A DNA stretch of 64,000 nt from Haematobia irritans (GCF_050003625.1 NC_134400.1:223178085-223242084); one strand, 5' to 3'; shown: positions 46,313-58,588, counted from the stretch's first letter. Notes: generated by a model not told the origin, from the letters alone. Numbers and translations: made by a program.

Positions 46313-46429
46313 AAACTATAATTATAATCGGAAAACTCATAAGAAAATATAAAATGACAAGAAAATTATTTAATCTAATGGACAAATAATTATAAATAAA
46401 TAAATAAAAACACAATAAATAATAGATTA

Positions 46430-46655
46430 CCCCAATTAAAAAGATGGTGCTTTCGACCAAAATCAATTAAATTTTTTATTGAACCAATTAAAATATTAAT
46501 TGAAGGTACCGGAAAAAAAAACAATTTTTTAAACAAGTATATCTTTTATTTCTAATTAATGGTGTGAGTGATACTATTATTTACGTTATTGGCGCAAATT
46601 CAATTAAAAAATTAATTGGATCAATAAATAACGTAATTGAATCACTAAAAAATTT
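46430..46655. mobile_element. Decayed family C-like arm
   Basis: AATTAAAATATTAATTGAAG and TTCAATTAAAAAATTAATTG words match the family C arms; tips are lost. Confidence 0.5.
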
Positions 46656-46667
46656 ATATGAACAAAC

Positions 46668-46843
46668 AATGCAGGCATAAAATTATACATATTTGTTGCA
46701 ATTTTATTATTATAATTGACGGGGAATAGCCCAAAGCAACTTTTCACAAAGTTTGTATTCCTTAAAATGGATTAGTAAAGGAAAGTAATCGTGAAAAATG
46801 ACGATTTTAGCGGCTAAACTCGAACTTAATACCCACTTTTAAA
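46668..46843 (-). mobile_element. Tourist-like MITE family H fragment
   Basis: Contains TATACATATTTGTTGCAATT, AGTAATCGTGAAAAATGACG and the terminal AGCGGCTAAACTCGAACTTA..ACC, matching 55790-55945. The opposite tip is lost. Confidence 0.7.
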
Positions 46844-48278
46844 TGAAAATATTTATCATTAATATTAAACAAACTTAATATTTATTAATGTCAATTTTAT
46901 TTATTTGTATTTATTGTATACCTAGCATATCAAGAAACAACTTATAATTTTTCACTAGAATCAATTTTCAAAACAACAAATTATGAAACGTCATAATTTA
47001 GCGTATGCTGACAGATTATGTGAGAAAAGCACATGACTGGTAAGAAAAAGTATGCTAGATGAAAAAGAAAACAAAAACGAATTCAATCTGCCCACGTTAA
47101 AGATTATTGGAATTATGTTGTCTATATTCACTTTAATTTACTCTTTGGAAAACATTAAAGGGGCTATATACAAAAATCATGCACTAGCCCGAGGAAAAAA
47201 TTAGTGATTTATTTTTTTTTTTAAAGACTGATACTGATGTCCAACGCATAAATTCTACACAAATATAATATAGCATTCAAACAAAACTCAATAAAGCATA
47301 TATTCAAAATTCAAAGACCCTTGGGTAAAACAATTTTTTTATAGGGGATTTTTCTAAAAATCCACGCGTAACTTTTTTGGTTTGCATTAGCCCACTTTGG
47401 ACCCTGTCCATTTTTTTGAGTCTGACTTTAATTATAACGACGATGCAATAATTTTTATAGTATACTAATTAAAGTTAGGTTTTCGCAGGTTTTGAGATTC
47501 AATATGGATTTTTGATTTTCCGGTTATCGCAAAAATGAAAAGTTAGGTTAAAGTGGCAGGCTTTCTTAGACTATTCAGTCCAATGTGACAAAAAAAAATA
47601 ACGAAAAAGATGGAGAAAAGGTTTAAAAACTCTGTAACTTATAAATCCACCATATTAAGCACCATGACAAAGCAAAACTATTGGGCTTTATTTTTGTAGA
47701 CTTCGTATACAGCTTATTTTAATAAAGAGTTTATCAGTGTTGAGTTTTTCACCTTTGATTTTTAAAATTAAGTAGAGACTTAAATGCTCTATAGGTCAAT
47801 TAAATAATGTTTAATAAAATCGTAGATATAACGGCTCACTGTACATTTCAAAATATATTTTCAAACGCATGATATATTGCTTGCAGTAATCGGTCAAATT
47901 ACGTTCGATTATATTTGGGATTAGATTCGCACAGTTCAGTACAATTTCATTAGTTTTTAAATTATAGATTTTTGAGTAAAATTGCTAAAAGAGAATTTCA
48001 AAATACATAACCATTTTATTTTAAAACGTGTTGTATTGTAGGAAATCTAAAGCTATAAAGTGTACATCACATCACCTTCACGACTTATGATATTATTAAG
48101 CTTCGAAAATGTTGTTGTTATAGCAGCTTGGATAAACTATCCTATTCATAACTGATCAAGTTTACCAAATATTATATGAACAATAATTAGTAGTGGATTC
48201 ACCCCGAATTCATACCAAAGCAGTACACTATTGTTGAACGGTGAACATTTATGAAAAGTAGAGCGGCGATTCAACCTA
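46844..48278. other. Intron sequence with one short SINE/LINE tail relic
   Basis: At 47541-47592 (minus) AGTTAGGTTAAAGTGGCAGG and ACTATTCAGTCCAATGTGAC mark a decayed shared tail. The remainder is unannotated AT-rich DNA. Confidence 0.5.
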
Positions 48279-48443
48279 CACACAAAAAACTATTTTTTTG
48301 TCTTCAATCACGAAATTAATTGATCCAATCAATTTTTAAACGAAATGTCTTCAATCACAGAAATTATAGTATCAATTAAAAAAGTTAATTAAAATTCAAT
48401 TAAAAAAATAATTGAAATTCAATTAAAAAATTAATTGATACTA

Positions 48444-50350
48444 CCCGTGTAAAAATTGGAGGATCCAATCCTATCTAATAATATCAAATTTTATCTAATT
48501 TAATCTGTTCAGATATTGGTTCAGATATAATTAGATCTGCACAGATATGCTATATATGGCGCTAGATCTGGTTAGATATAATCGCAGATCTCATCATATA
48601 TAGTGTAATATCTAATTATATCTCCCATATCTAATAATATATGCTTGGATAGAACCATGTATAGCACTATATCAAATAAGATATGGTATATATAACATCA
48701 TATCTGACTATATATGGGGTTAAATACGGTCCAAAAGGTAATAAAAAAATCATGAACACGTTAAAACTACTTGAAATGCCTCTTTATATAAGAAAAACCA
48801 TTGCAGAATACGCTAAGTCAACTTAGCATTTTTTGTTTTTTCGTTGTTTTTTATTCGCATTGATGTGAATTGCATCCTTTCAAATGTTCGAATTTATTGG
48901 ACACTTCTATCAAAAGTTATTGTTAATATTGTACGCAGTCTGTGACAAAAGTTTTACAAACTTCCAATCCAAAAAGGGCAAAAAAAAATCGGTCTAAAGT
49001 GGTCTAAGTCATTTTTAGCCATGGTCTATTATAATTATTTTCAATTCGTACATACTAAAAAAATCCACAATAAATATGATTTTAAGACCGAAAAAAGTGA
49101 ATTTATATCTTAAACGGTTTTTGAGAAATTCCAAAAACACTTTTAACTTGTTGCCTGTAAAATTCACTTTTTAGACTTAGCGTACTTTGGAATGGAGACA
49201 TCGATATTTTCTAATAAATGGGTTTTATACATTATAAAAGTCCTTCATGTTTCCATTAAATTCGACAAACCAATTCGGCCTTTAGTGTGAACAGCCTTCC
49301 AGTCTCAACAAAAACCCATTAATAACACAAAGATAACACAAGAAAGGCGAGAAAATTAAGAAATACTTAATTGTTTTAATTTGGTAAATTGTAGTTTCTT
49401 TTATTGCGGAGATTATGTAGGTAAGTAGATTGTATTTGTCATGTCTTACGTAGTTCTTTCCATATATTGTTTTAATACTTTCTAGATTAGGAAAAAGGAA
49501 ACCACGGTGGTATTGGTTACCATGCCCGCCTTACATTCAAAAGGTCATGCGTTCAATCCCAGTTCCGACCAAAAATTATCTCGGCGGTGGATTATCTCCT
49601 CACAGTAATGCTGGTGACATTTCTTACTGCTTCAAAGATTCTCTAAGTTTTCTCAACGCAACGTGAATTGCCGTTCAGACTCGATTATAAGAAAGATGTC
49701 CCATGTTATTGAGCTAAACATTGAATCGGACATCACTCGATATGTTGATCACTGTTCACGAATTCTCTTTAAATGTGAGTATTAAAAGCAACATAAAAGT
49801 ATAACCTTTTTAGCAACTTTTATTGCAACTTAAAGAAGAATGATCCAAAGCAATCCTTATACTAGCTTATATAGTTCAATTTAATTCCTAATACTATTTA
49901 CTAAATTTCATTACAGATTGCCTTAAAGAAAAAACAAACGAAAAAACCCTGGACAACAATACCTCCTTAATTGACTTTGATGGAATTAAATTTATATTAA
50001 AATTTTTTAAGTGTATGTAATGGTTATGTTTAGGTTATGGAGTGTATGTAATGCATATACTTTTCGTATTTTTAAATAAATTAATTGAGATATACAAATT
50101 ATGGGCTTTTATTATGAGCAGGTATCTTATGCTGTTGAAAGATCTCGAAAGATACAAATGTATCAAATAATATACAATTATATCAAATTAGATCTGATTA
50201 GATGTGTCTCATTTTTGAGATCTGATCAGATCCAATTTCATAGTATTTAGATCTGACCAGATATAACCATTTTTCGGATCTGCTCAGATCTGACCATATC
50301 TTGGCAAAGATCTAACCATATCAAATCAGATCCCCCAATTTTTACACGGG
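48444..50350. mobile_element. MITE family D with iterated GATCTG words, containing a SINE
   Basis: Ends CCCGTGTAAAAATTGGAGGA and its inverted match at the right (CCCCCAATTTTTACACGGG). Arms at 48480-48730 and 50110-50340 are dense in ATATCTAAT/AGATCTGA(C/T)CAGAT words. The 1.9-kb element has no transposase; a SINE (49494-49790) is nested in it. TA precedes the left end, but no matching TA follows the right. Confidence 0.8.
49494..49790 (+). repeat. tRNA-derived SINE nested in element D
   Basis: Head: ACCACGGTGGTATTGGTTAC and a B box GCGTTCAATCCCAGT. Body: GGTGGATTATCTCCTCACAG, AATGCTGGTGACATTTCTTA, then GCCGTTCAGACTCGATTATA and TCCCATGTTATTGAGC. The 3' tail shared with the LINE is eroded. Confidence 0.75.
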
Positions 50351-50453
50351 CTTTTAATTTTTGTGATTGATTTTTGTTTCAATTAAAAAATTAATTAAAT
50401 TTTTAATTTAATATTTTTTAAAACTCAATTAAAATTAAAGAATTTTCTGTGTG

Positions 50454-51162
50454 GCACTCTCGAATAGTTGTTTGAGTAATATATTGGGATCGTTCTCAGG
50501 TTCAGAAGATTTTGAACCTTTGAATTAACATTTTTTACCTTTTCCAATTATTTTAATTCTTCTATAGAAATTTACACATTCAAGCGTTACTCTAGTGCAC
50601 TGCAAATAAAAACTGAATATCAACCATTTATTTGTAGGAGATGCATAGTCTCCAGAAGAAAAGAAAAATATGATGAGAAAATATAACAATAAAAGTCAAT
50701 AAACTTTGCGAATACCATAAAAATGCAAGTGTGAACGAAACAAATTTATATGTCCAATTACATAAATCAATGAATGTAATTGAATGTACAATAATAGTAT
50801 TTATGTAGTGGAACAAAAAACGATAAAGCCATCTAATTGAACGAATTCTTTAACATGTAAATACAAAATTGGTCTTGTGAATTAATTTGTTTTAGTTAAT
50901 TTATGGCTAATACCTTTAAAAAACTTTCCTGACTTAATCATAAGTAGTTCTTAGCAAAATACTTTGTTTTGTTATATTTTAAAGAAAAAAATATATAAAA
51001 ATGTTTGAAAAGAATGTAAGAATATACTTGTATTGATTCTGTATATGTACACAAAACAAAAAATTAAACACACTAAAGCCTTGAAAAGTAATTGTATAAG
51101 GATAACACAGGAAACTTGAAAAATAACAAAATTAAAACTGAAGGGGTGTCTCGAATACTTAC
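50454..51162. other. Intron sequence near the EF-hand exons
   Basis: AT-rich; minus-strand frames here are not supported apart from the exon at 51163. Confidence 0.45.
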
Positions 51163-51274
51163 AGTAGAGTGCCGCCAAAACTTGATTAAATCATGTATAT
51201 CGGACGAGGGAGCCAATAACAAAAAGTCTCGCCATTCATTGTAACTAATATTTAAACTGCCATCTTGATCCATT
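51163..51274 (-). CDS. SCaMC: SCaMC-like carrier, EF-hand 4 exon
   Basis: A 112-nt exon: the first base completes an Arg codon, then residues 290-326. The EF-hand loop DQDGSLNISYNE (291-302) has Asp/Asp/Ser/Asn/Glu at positions 1, 3, 5, 7 and 12, consistent with Ca2+ binding. WRDFLLLAPSSDIHDLIKFW follows, the amphipathic region before the linker in SCaMCs, and the exon ends HST. The acceptor is TTGCAG and the donor ACT|GTAAGT, phase 0 into the shared exon 45 kb away at 5692. Confidence 0.92.
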
Positions 51275-51334
51275 CTGCAATATATATATATAGAAGATAA
51301 AATAAAAATTTCACTAAATAAATTAGTATCTTAC

Positions 51335-51422
51335 CTTGACAACAAATGTCTGGCTTCTTCCATATCTACCTCAATTCCTAAATCTTTGAACGCCGATATC
51401 AACTCCTCCAAGTCGACTTTGC
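51335..51422 (-). CDS. SCaMC: SCaMC-like carrier, EF-hand 3 second half
   Basis: An 88-nt exon whose first two bases complete Gly260 of the third EF-hand, followed by [20 protein letters not shown] and EEARHLLS. The loop DKNRDGKVDLEE (255-266) spans the exon junction and is canonical. The acceptor CATTGCAG and donor AAG|GTAAGA leave two bases that join the A of the next exon to form Arg289. Confidence 0.92.
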
Positions 51423-51465
51423 CTGCAATGAATAGGTAAAAATTTATTAATAAAATTTATTAATA

Positions 51466-51684
<219 letters not shown>

Positions 51685-51871
51685 ATTTTTAATTCAAACA
51701 GAGAAATACTAAAAATAGGCGGGACAAACTAAAAATTGTAGACTGTGTGAATATGTTGGGACAGGCTAAAACACAGCAGGGTCTAGTCCTGGATATTTAT
51801 GGAAAATGCCAAAGTGACATTACCATGGTATAATTGTATTATGATTAATTTTTTTACTCGATGCTTCTTAC

Positions 51872-51998
51872 CATCTCGATTTTTGTCCAGATGAGAAAAT
51901 TGCAAACGTAAATTTTTCTCATGCTCTCGAATGTAATGTACAAATTCCGCAAGACCAACATCACCGCTCTGTGTTTTGTCCGAATGTTCCAGGAATTT
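51872..51998 (-). CDS. SCaMC: SCaMC-like carrier, EF-hand 2 and start of EF-hand 3
   Basis: A 127-nt exon, residues 218-259 plus one base. KFLEHSDKTQSGDVGLAEFV holds the second loop (224-235: Asp, Thr, Ser, Asp, Gly, Glu at coordinating positions), weaker than the others because positions 3, 5 and 9 lack acidic side chains. Then HYIREHEKNLRLQFSHLDKN begins the third loop. The acceptor is ATTACAG and the donor GATG|GTAAGA. Confidence 0.92.
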
Positions 51999-53154
51999 CT
52001 GTAATAACGTCAGAAAAATACGATTAGATTGACATAGCAAACAAATGTAAGAGCTACTGAAATATGAACACAATGAAAATAAACAGGAAATGCAATCAAT
52101 CCGACATGCTCAATGTTTATATCTAAACCTATTGAACAGTTTTCAAAATGTTATTGACTAATTTGCGATTTTTTATTTAGAATCTAAGGATTATATTCCA
52201 CAAAACGCACTAGTTCTCCCAAGACTCGTAATACTCCATCTGACAACCATCAATATGTATTACTTGTCATAGAAGGCATAAAGGGGTAGTACCTTGATAT
52301 ACTACTTTTCCATCCCTAAATCTTTGAGGTTAAATTATCTCTCCACTGTCAGATCATATGGTACATAAACCATCCTTCTAATTTTCTTTTCCCACCACAA
52401 ATTAATGCACTGCAATTATAAGATAACTATACGAACATAATCTAGTGTGGTATGACACACAAACTCATATACCAAATTTATGTGAAATGTTATTGACTAA
52501 TTTGCGATTTTTTTTATTTAGAATCTAAGAATTATATTCCACAAAACGCACTAGTTCTCCCAAGACTCGTAATACTCCATCTGACAACCATCAATATGTA
52601 TTACTTGTCATAGAAGGCATAAAGGGGTAATACATTGATATACTACTTTTCCATCCCTAAATCTTTGAGGTTAAATTATCTCTCCACTGTCAGATCATAT
52701 GGTACATAAACTATCCTTCTAATTTTCTTTTCCCACCACAAATTAATGCACTGCAATTATAAGATAACTATACGAACATAATCTAGTGTGGTATGACACA
52801 CAAACTCATATACCAAATTTATATGAATTGAATTGTCTCAATATGTATACCAACTATATAGGTTATTTCTCGTTTAGTAATCAAGAAAATACCAAGAAAA
52901 AAGTGAATATATCGTAAATAGATTTTCATATAAAAACCTAATACTCGTGTCCTGTATCTTGCCAAGTATCTGCTAAAATACGAATGATGTGTAATTTTGT
53001 TTTTGTTTTTCTTTCAGTTTGTCTGGTACTGGCAATATCTTGGCGAACTTTTAGGGCAGATACAAGCAGGTGAAATACATATTTACATCTAAGAAAATAT
53101 TTGTATATTACAAAAAGGCAAAGGTTCCTCTTCACAAATATACATTATACTTAC
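51999..53154 (-). other. Intron between EF-hand exons 1 and 2, with a tandem duplication
   Basis: A 1156-nt intron. It contains a direct duplication (52152-52830). A minus-strand frame at 52938-53135 is not supported. Confidence 0.8.
52152..52830. repeat. Direct tandem duplication, unit ~340 bp
   Basis: TATTGACTAATTTGCGATTT starts at 52152 and 52491; both units continue through GCACTAGTTCTCCCAAGACT and AAACTCATATACCAAATTTA. They differ at only a few positions (GGATTATA versus GAATTATA; GTAGTACCTT versus GTAATACATT), so the duplication is recent. Confidence 0.95.
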
Positions 53155-53805
53155 CTCTGCATATACACTTGATAGACCAAATTCACGTAGTGCTTCAGAA
53201 AGGTCGTGTATATCAATGCGTCCATTGCCATCACGATCAAGTTGTTTGAATAGTTTGGCCAAACGCTCCTCATCCTCTTGTGGCAGTTCAGTTGGTAATG
53301 TATGTGTGCTAGCCCCGGCGAGAAAATTTTGCAATGTTGTGTTGGGCACATTTAAATGAGTGGCAGCGCCACTTTCCGGAAACTGCAAATTGTTGGATGA
53401 AGAATGTTGGTTATAGGCAGAATTATGATACGAATTATGATTGTTTTGGTGAAGATGCTGTTGATCTGCTGTATTTGTATTTTTCAGCACACTTTGTATG
53501 GGTATCAATTTATGATGGGACTGTGTAGCGCCATGAGCAGAAGCATTCTTAGCGAAATTTGTTGCTGTTGAATTTGTGACTGATACCGATTTTACAGCAG
53601 ATGTGGTAGACTGATTGGATGATGATACTGGTGACGATGACAATGAAGGGCCAACATTTGACAATGAGGAATTAGATGATGTCGATATGGATGATGGCGA
53701 GGACGACGGGGAACCTACACTGCCTTTGGAATTCGACGAACCCTTCAACTGCTCAATTTCATTAACATTTGCACTTTTCTCACTCCTCTCTTGCGTGTTG
53801 ACCAT
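53155..53805 (-). CDS. SCaMC: SCaMC-like carrier, first coding exon of the long isoform (EF-hand 1)
   Basis: I chose the ATG at 53803-53805 (context AGAATGG, A at -3 and G at +4). The frame stays open upstream to a TAA near 53918, but only through non-ATG codons. Residues 1-217: a polar leader, a Ser-rich stretch with many SSS/SPSS runs, a His/Asn/Gln-rich stretch (HLHQNNHNSYHNSAYNQHSS), then LPTELPQEDEERLAKLFKQL. The first EF-hand loop is DRDGNGRIDIHD (190-201), with Asp instead of Glu at position 12. Donor GAG|GTAAGT. The low-complexity leader explains why this form is longer than typical SCaMCs (about 470-590 residues). No clear mitochondrial presequence, as is usual for carriers. Confidence 0.9.
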
Positions 53806-54886
53806 TCTAAAACCTTTTTTGTTGTTATTTTCACGCCGTTTTTCTATTTCTTTTGTATTGGCCGCGGAAAGATCAATTGAATAAAACGGCCCGATTTTAT
53901 CCAATGCACAAACTTATTTAGATTTTACAACTATTGTAGTATTCTTTGGTTACTTTTTTCTTCGATTTTTTTTTTTGCTACACCTAATCACCAATATACT
54001 TGGGGTTTTCTCGTTTAATTTCCACACTTCAATTATTACCAAATGTACTGCTTATGGTCGCGAACAATTTTTAACTCCGATCATTTTTCATTTTTGTAGT
54101 GTACACTGTAATATCGTGTATAGAAATCCACCGTAATGGCCCGTCAGCTACGTATTATTATTTTGTTCTCCAATTTCTGTATGTGACCGCCTCTGTGCTT
54201 TCCCTTTGGTTGTTCTTTTGTTGCTGACACCGAAAGTTTAGATGCAAAAATCTAAAAGTACACCAAATTTTTTTGTTTACATTAGCGTTTTTGTTAATGA
54301 TTATATTTGCTATACATACAACGGATTCAAAAAAATCTAAGCATTGCATACCTATGAACATCAGTATGTGGAAATGTATGTATATATAAAATTGGCTACC
54401 TAAGAATACATTCTTCAGACATGGTGAATCTTTTTTTATCATAAACACAAAAGAATGAGGTCCTCATGTAGAAAGTTATGACGCTATACAGTTCTTCTAA
54501 TTCAGTGTTGTTAACAGAAACCCATCGTATGGTTAAATTTTAACCATTTAACGAAGAACAATGATGAATTTTGTAAGAAGATGAGCATTGCTCGATAAAA
54601 TCACTACGTTGATAGCTGTACAACGTCCGATGCAGAAAAAGAAAATGCTGCTTCTCCAACACAGTGCACCGTACAAAAAGTCAGTAGAAAAGATGCAAAA
54701 ATCCATTAATTGTGTTACGAATTGCTTTCGCATGCATTCTTTACACATGTGCGCCCTAGCAACAATTTGATGATCTCAGATATTAAAGGACGTTACGGTG
54801 CTTCCCCTTAAATGATGTTATTCATAAACGAATGATACGGCCACTGCCAAGTTTGTAAACACTTCATTAGGATTATTTATTTGCTA
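53806..54886. other. Probable 5' UTR and promoter-side flank of the long isoform
   Basis: Sequence upstream of the first coding exon (minus strand). No TATA or initiator could be placed. The acidic frame at 53615-53884 on the plus strand is antisense to the Ser-rich exon and not a gene. Further non-coding exons could lie here or beyond. Confidence 0.4.
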
Positions 54887-55240
54887 AGGTAAATACTAAG
54901 TTCGAGTTTAGCAAATTTTATTATAAATAGTAGGAGAGTATTACAAAGCAACCATTTTAAACGTTTATTTTACTTAAAATTAACTATTAGAGAAAAGTAC
55001 CAATGGAAACATTACGATTTTCTATAGATAATTCTAATTTAATAGCGGATTTTCTCAGAAGAGCTATGACGAAGTCTGAAGGCATGTCAATAATCATAAT
55101 ACCAGAAACTTTTTTAGTCCCCAAACTGCACCATCTTTTCACTGTTACTTTTGTTTTTAATTCATTTTAATGAAAATTCTATTCTTCTTTTACAGTTTTT
55201 TTTTTATCTAAGCGGTTAAATGGAACTTAGAACCCACCAT
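54887..55240. mobile_element. Tourist-like MITE family H, diverged copy
   Basis: The left end (TAA)GGTAAATACTAAGTTCGAG and a right end AACTTAGAACCCACC(ATT) are inverted. The interior is diverged from the other H copies. Ends are approximate. Confidence 0.5.
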
Positions 55241-55716
55241 TAAATGCATATAAAAAATACTTATATATTGGGATGAAATATGTATTTCAACACGTCTTAG
55301 CGTAGCGACTAAAAACAAAATTGTTTACTCTTATCAATTCTCCTATTTTCTAATATTAAATCCGATATAGTGAATGACAACTGAAGAACTGATGCGAAAT
55401 GAATGCACGGGATTCTTAAGGAAAGGACTTCCAGCTATGACGGACCCGTGTAAAATTCATTGCTTCTGTTCCAGATCAAAATCCAGATCAAAAAAGAACA
55501 TTTCCATCGCTTTTTTATGGTGTTTTTTTTTTTCTTTTTCTTGCTAGGGTATTGATGCTTTGGAGCATTTATTCTCATTTTGCACTTCGCACATATCATC
55601 ATCTTGGATATCATTCGCTTCTTAGCTGAAGGGACTGAAGTATTGATACAGACCACCTCTGTTTATGTTATTGGAATATATATTTTCTTTTATCACTGCT
55701 AGTTATTTTATGCTAA
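55241..55716. other. Flanking sequence, nothing firm
   Basis: A short segment near 55595-55645 (CATCATCTTGGATATCATTC) resembles 24827-24870; the shared source is unknown. Confidence 0.35.
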
Positions 55717-56589
55717 AGGTGAGTATTATGTTCGAGTTTTGCCCCAATTTTCACTAAAGTGAAAACTAAAGCAGTAAAAAGTCATAAAATTATACATATT
55801 TGTTGCAGATTTCATTATAACTTGATTGGGAATATCCCAAAGCAAATTTTCACAATGTTTGTATTCTTTAAAATGGATTATTAAAGAAAAGTAATCGTGA
55901 AAAAATGACGATTTTAGCGGCTAAACTCAAAGTTAATATCCACCTTAAGCTGAGTACTATGTTCAGTTTTCAAGCTGAAAACCCGCTTATTTTCACGATT
56001 ACTTTTTTAATTTAATTAAATTATAAATACAAAATGGTTCACAATCAATTCCTTAGATCTTTTCCATTCATTATTTCGCAAGACTTTTTATAAATATAAT
56101 CGTCTTCATATAGATTTTTGTACTTTTAATTTAGTGTTTTGGTGAAAAATACGAACATAGTACTCACCTTAAAGGTGAGTACTATGTTCAGTTTTCAAGC
56201 TGAAAACCAGCTTATTTTCACGGTTACTTTTTTTAATCAATTAATTTTGAAATATTAAATGGTTCGCAATCAATACATTGGATTTTAAAAACGTTATCGT
56301 CTTCATATATATTTTTGCACTTTTAATTTAGTGTTTTGGTGAAAAACTCGAACATAGTACTCACCTTAAAGGTGAGTATGTTCGGTTTTTTCACCAAAAC
56401 ACTAAATTAAAAGTACAAAAATGCTTATGAAGACTATTATATTTTTATCAAGTCTTATCAAATAATGGATGGAAAAGATCCAATGAATTGATTGATAATC
56501 ATTTTATATTTCTAAATTAATTAATTAAGAAAAGTAACCGTGAAAAAAAGCTTGATTTTCAGCTTGAAAACTGAACATAGTACTCAGCT
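55717..56589. mobile_element. Array of four Tourist-like MITEs (family H) sharing TAA junctions
   Basis: Four elements of about 200-230 bp lie end to end: 55717-55945, 55949-56169, 56173-56366 and 56370-56589. Each begins AGGTGAGTA or a variant (AGCTGAGTACTATGTTC) and ends with the inverted form (GAACATAGTACTCACCT). A single TAA separates neighbours, and TAA flanks the outer ends (55714-55716 and 56590-56592). Two internal types occur: one with AGCGGCTAAACTC words and one with TTCAAGCTGAAAAC hairpins. No coding capacity. Confidence 0.9.
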
Positions 56590-57832
56590 TAACACGTGAG
56601 TCACAGCAGCGAAATCAAATAACGGATAAACACTTATCTAAGATGCTTAGATGCTGATGAAGAATTGGAATCGGCTGTATAAACAATGACTCAAATACTA
56701 AATTATTCAAAAAGGTTTATTTCATTTCATTTGTGTTATTTTGATATGGCATGCAAACTGTGAAATGCAGCTATTTGTAAAGGGAAATTGCAGTTACAGT
56801 TCCTAAAAATGTACTCGCAAATATAGTGTGTCGTATAATTCGCATTTTTTCACTTCTACTTTTCTTATTCACTGTGAAAGACGCACATCTACCATAAAAT
56901 AAGAAAAAAAATATACTTTATTTAGGAGTTGTTGCTAACAAGAATGGATTTTTGTTCAAATATTTGTATTTTGCATTAGCACTTACAGAAGAATTTGCTA
57001 CTCTACATGTTGATGCTATGCCTAGTTTCGTTGTGCAGATTTTCGGCGAAAAGAAATGACATCACTGTGGCTGTGGGGCAAGTAGGGAGAATTGAAAACT
57101 ATGACGAAGGCAGATTTTTCAATGTTCCTTACCATGCAGTAAGTTGAAGGTTGCACACGCGCTACCTTGAAAAGGAATGGATGGTTTAAACAGAGAAGGG
57201 TGGGTAGAAGATACGAGAAAATAGATGGTTATAATAGACACAAGTCACCAGCTGATTGTCTGCAAAATACTTTTTACCATAAAAGTCTTAAAGATTTGCT
57301 GTCGAAAAAATTTATAAAATTTTATATATTTTTCGCAGTATGGATACTAAAACATATAACCACAAGTTGTGCAAAATGACTTACGCTGGTCCAACAATTT
57401 TATTGCAGATATAATTCCAAACTGTGTGGCAGTTTAATGTAATCGTAAAACGGCATAAGTTTAATCGACTCTTCAACACCAATTTTGTTTTACTTTCCAG
57501 TACAACAGGAGTGAATTCAACCAAGAAGTATATAAGTTTACTTTATAAGTTTCTTTCAGGATTGATATATTTCAATATATCCTTTCACATCGATGATTTG
57601 TCTCCTTTTTATTTGATTTCTTTTCTGTTGTTCTGGTGTTTGTTGTTGGTGTTTCCCATGGTTGTTCCATCTTTCTACTACGATTTCCACTCTAGACCGA
57701 TGTTTTGCAACCATGTGGTGCATCAGTACCCTGGATAGAACCCAAAAAACCAAACGTTAGAAAAATGCTAAAACTTGACAATATCTCAAACATTTTTCAA
57801 GTTGAGAAAATCGTGTTCTCAGCAACCCCTAA
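56590..57832. other. Intergenic sequence, no supported gene
   Basis: Plus frames at 57167-57379 and 57424-57738 have no family resemblance and no splice support. Confidence 0.4.
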
Positions 57833-58196
57833 AGGCCGGTATGCACCTCTAGCGAAATTTTCGGTAGCAAAAATTTATTTAAGTCTACAACAAAAAAACA
57901 GGGCTGTGTACACAAATTTTAAACCAGCTAATAGCTTTTAAAAATTGTTAATATATGTTCCAAATATTCCTCAAATAAATTGTTTATTATTTACAGACCT
58001 TTTAAAACTTTTACGCACACAATGATTGTAATAAATTAAATGTTTGCTGCCAAAATATGCTTTTGACAGCCCTGTTATTTTCATTAGAGGTGCGTACCAG
58101 CTTACGAAATTGAACGCTACCGAAAATTTCGTTAGCATAAATAGCAATGCATTTCTTATGGGAATGAAATTTTTCGCTAGAGGTGCATACCGGCCT
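57833..58196. mobile_element. Tourist-like MITE family F, copy 2
   Basis: Full-length, flanked by TAA (57830-57832, 58197-58199); AGGCCGGTATGCACCTCTAG ends, near-identical to 15738-16103. Confidence 0.9.
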
Positions 58197-58588
58197 TAAC
58201 AGTAGAATTCATTACGGAGTAAAGATGAGTACTAAGTTGGAGTTTAACCTAGTACTACGTTTTCGCACGAAAAACTCTTATACTCGATGTAAAAAACGTT
58301 TGCGCGGAATAAATGCGAAATCTTTGTTTTGAGCATTTTAAAGCACATATTTATACTACCCTGGATTTTTCGCACGAAAAAGTAGGCAGGCATATTATTT
58401 CGCATAAATAAGGTAACATCTCTGGGTTTGAGACCCTATTTACGGAGATAGATAAAGATATTCGTTTTTCGCAGAAACGAACTTAACATGCCTCACCCTC
58501 TCTTACACGGTGTTCTCACCAAGCATGTTTTGGGGTTTGAAATGTTTTCCCTTTATAAGCACTTCAAAACGAGTCGTTTTCCCCATAA

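Larger units (their letters stand above)
48279..50453. mobile_element. MITE family C, copy 3, split by element D
   Basis: Left end CACACAAAAAACTATTTTTT after TA (48277-48278); GTCTTCAATCACGAAATTAA and the AATTAATTGATAC words follow. The right part (50351-50453) ends AATTTTCTGTGTG. Much shorter and more diverged than copies 1 and 2 once D is removed. Confidence 0.75.

Noticed and set aside
53615..53884. Acidic plus-strand frame (Asp/Glu-rich)
   Set aside because: Exact antisense of the Ser-rich first exon of the carrier; the acidic look comes from reading TCA/TCG codons backwards.
53806..53904. Extension of the carrier N-terminus to a TTG codon
   Set aside because: The upstream extension contains no ATG; the ATG at 53803-53805 has a good start context, so it was chosen.
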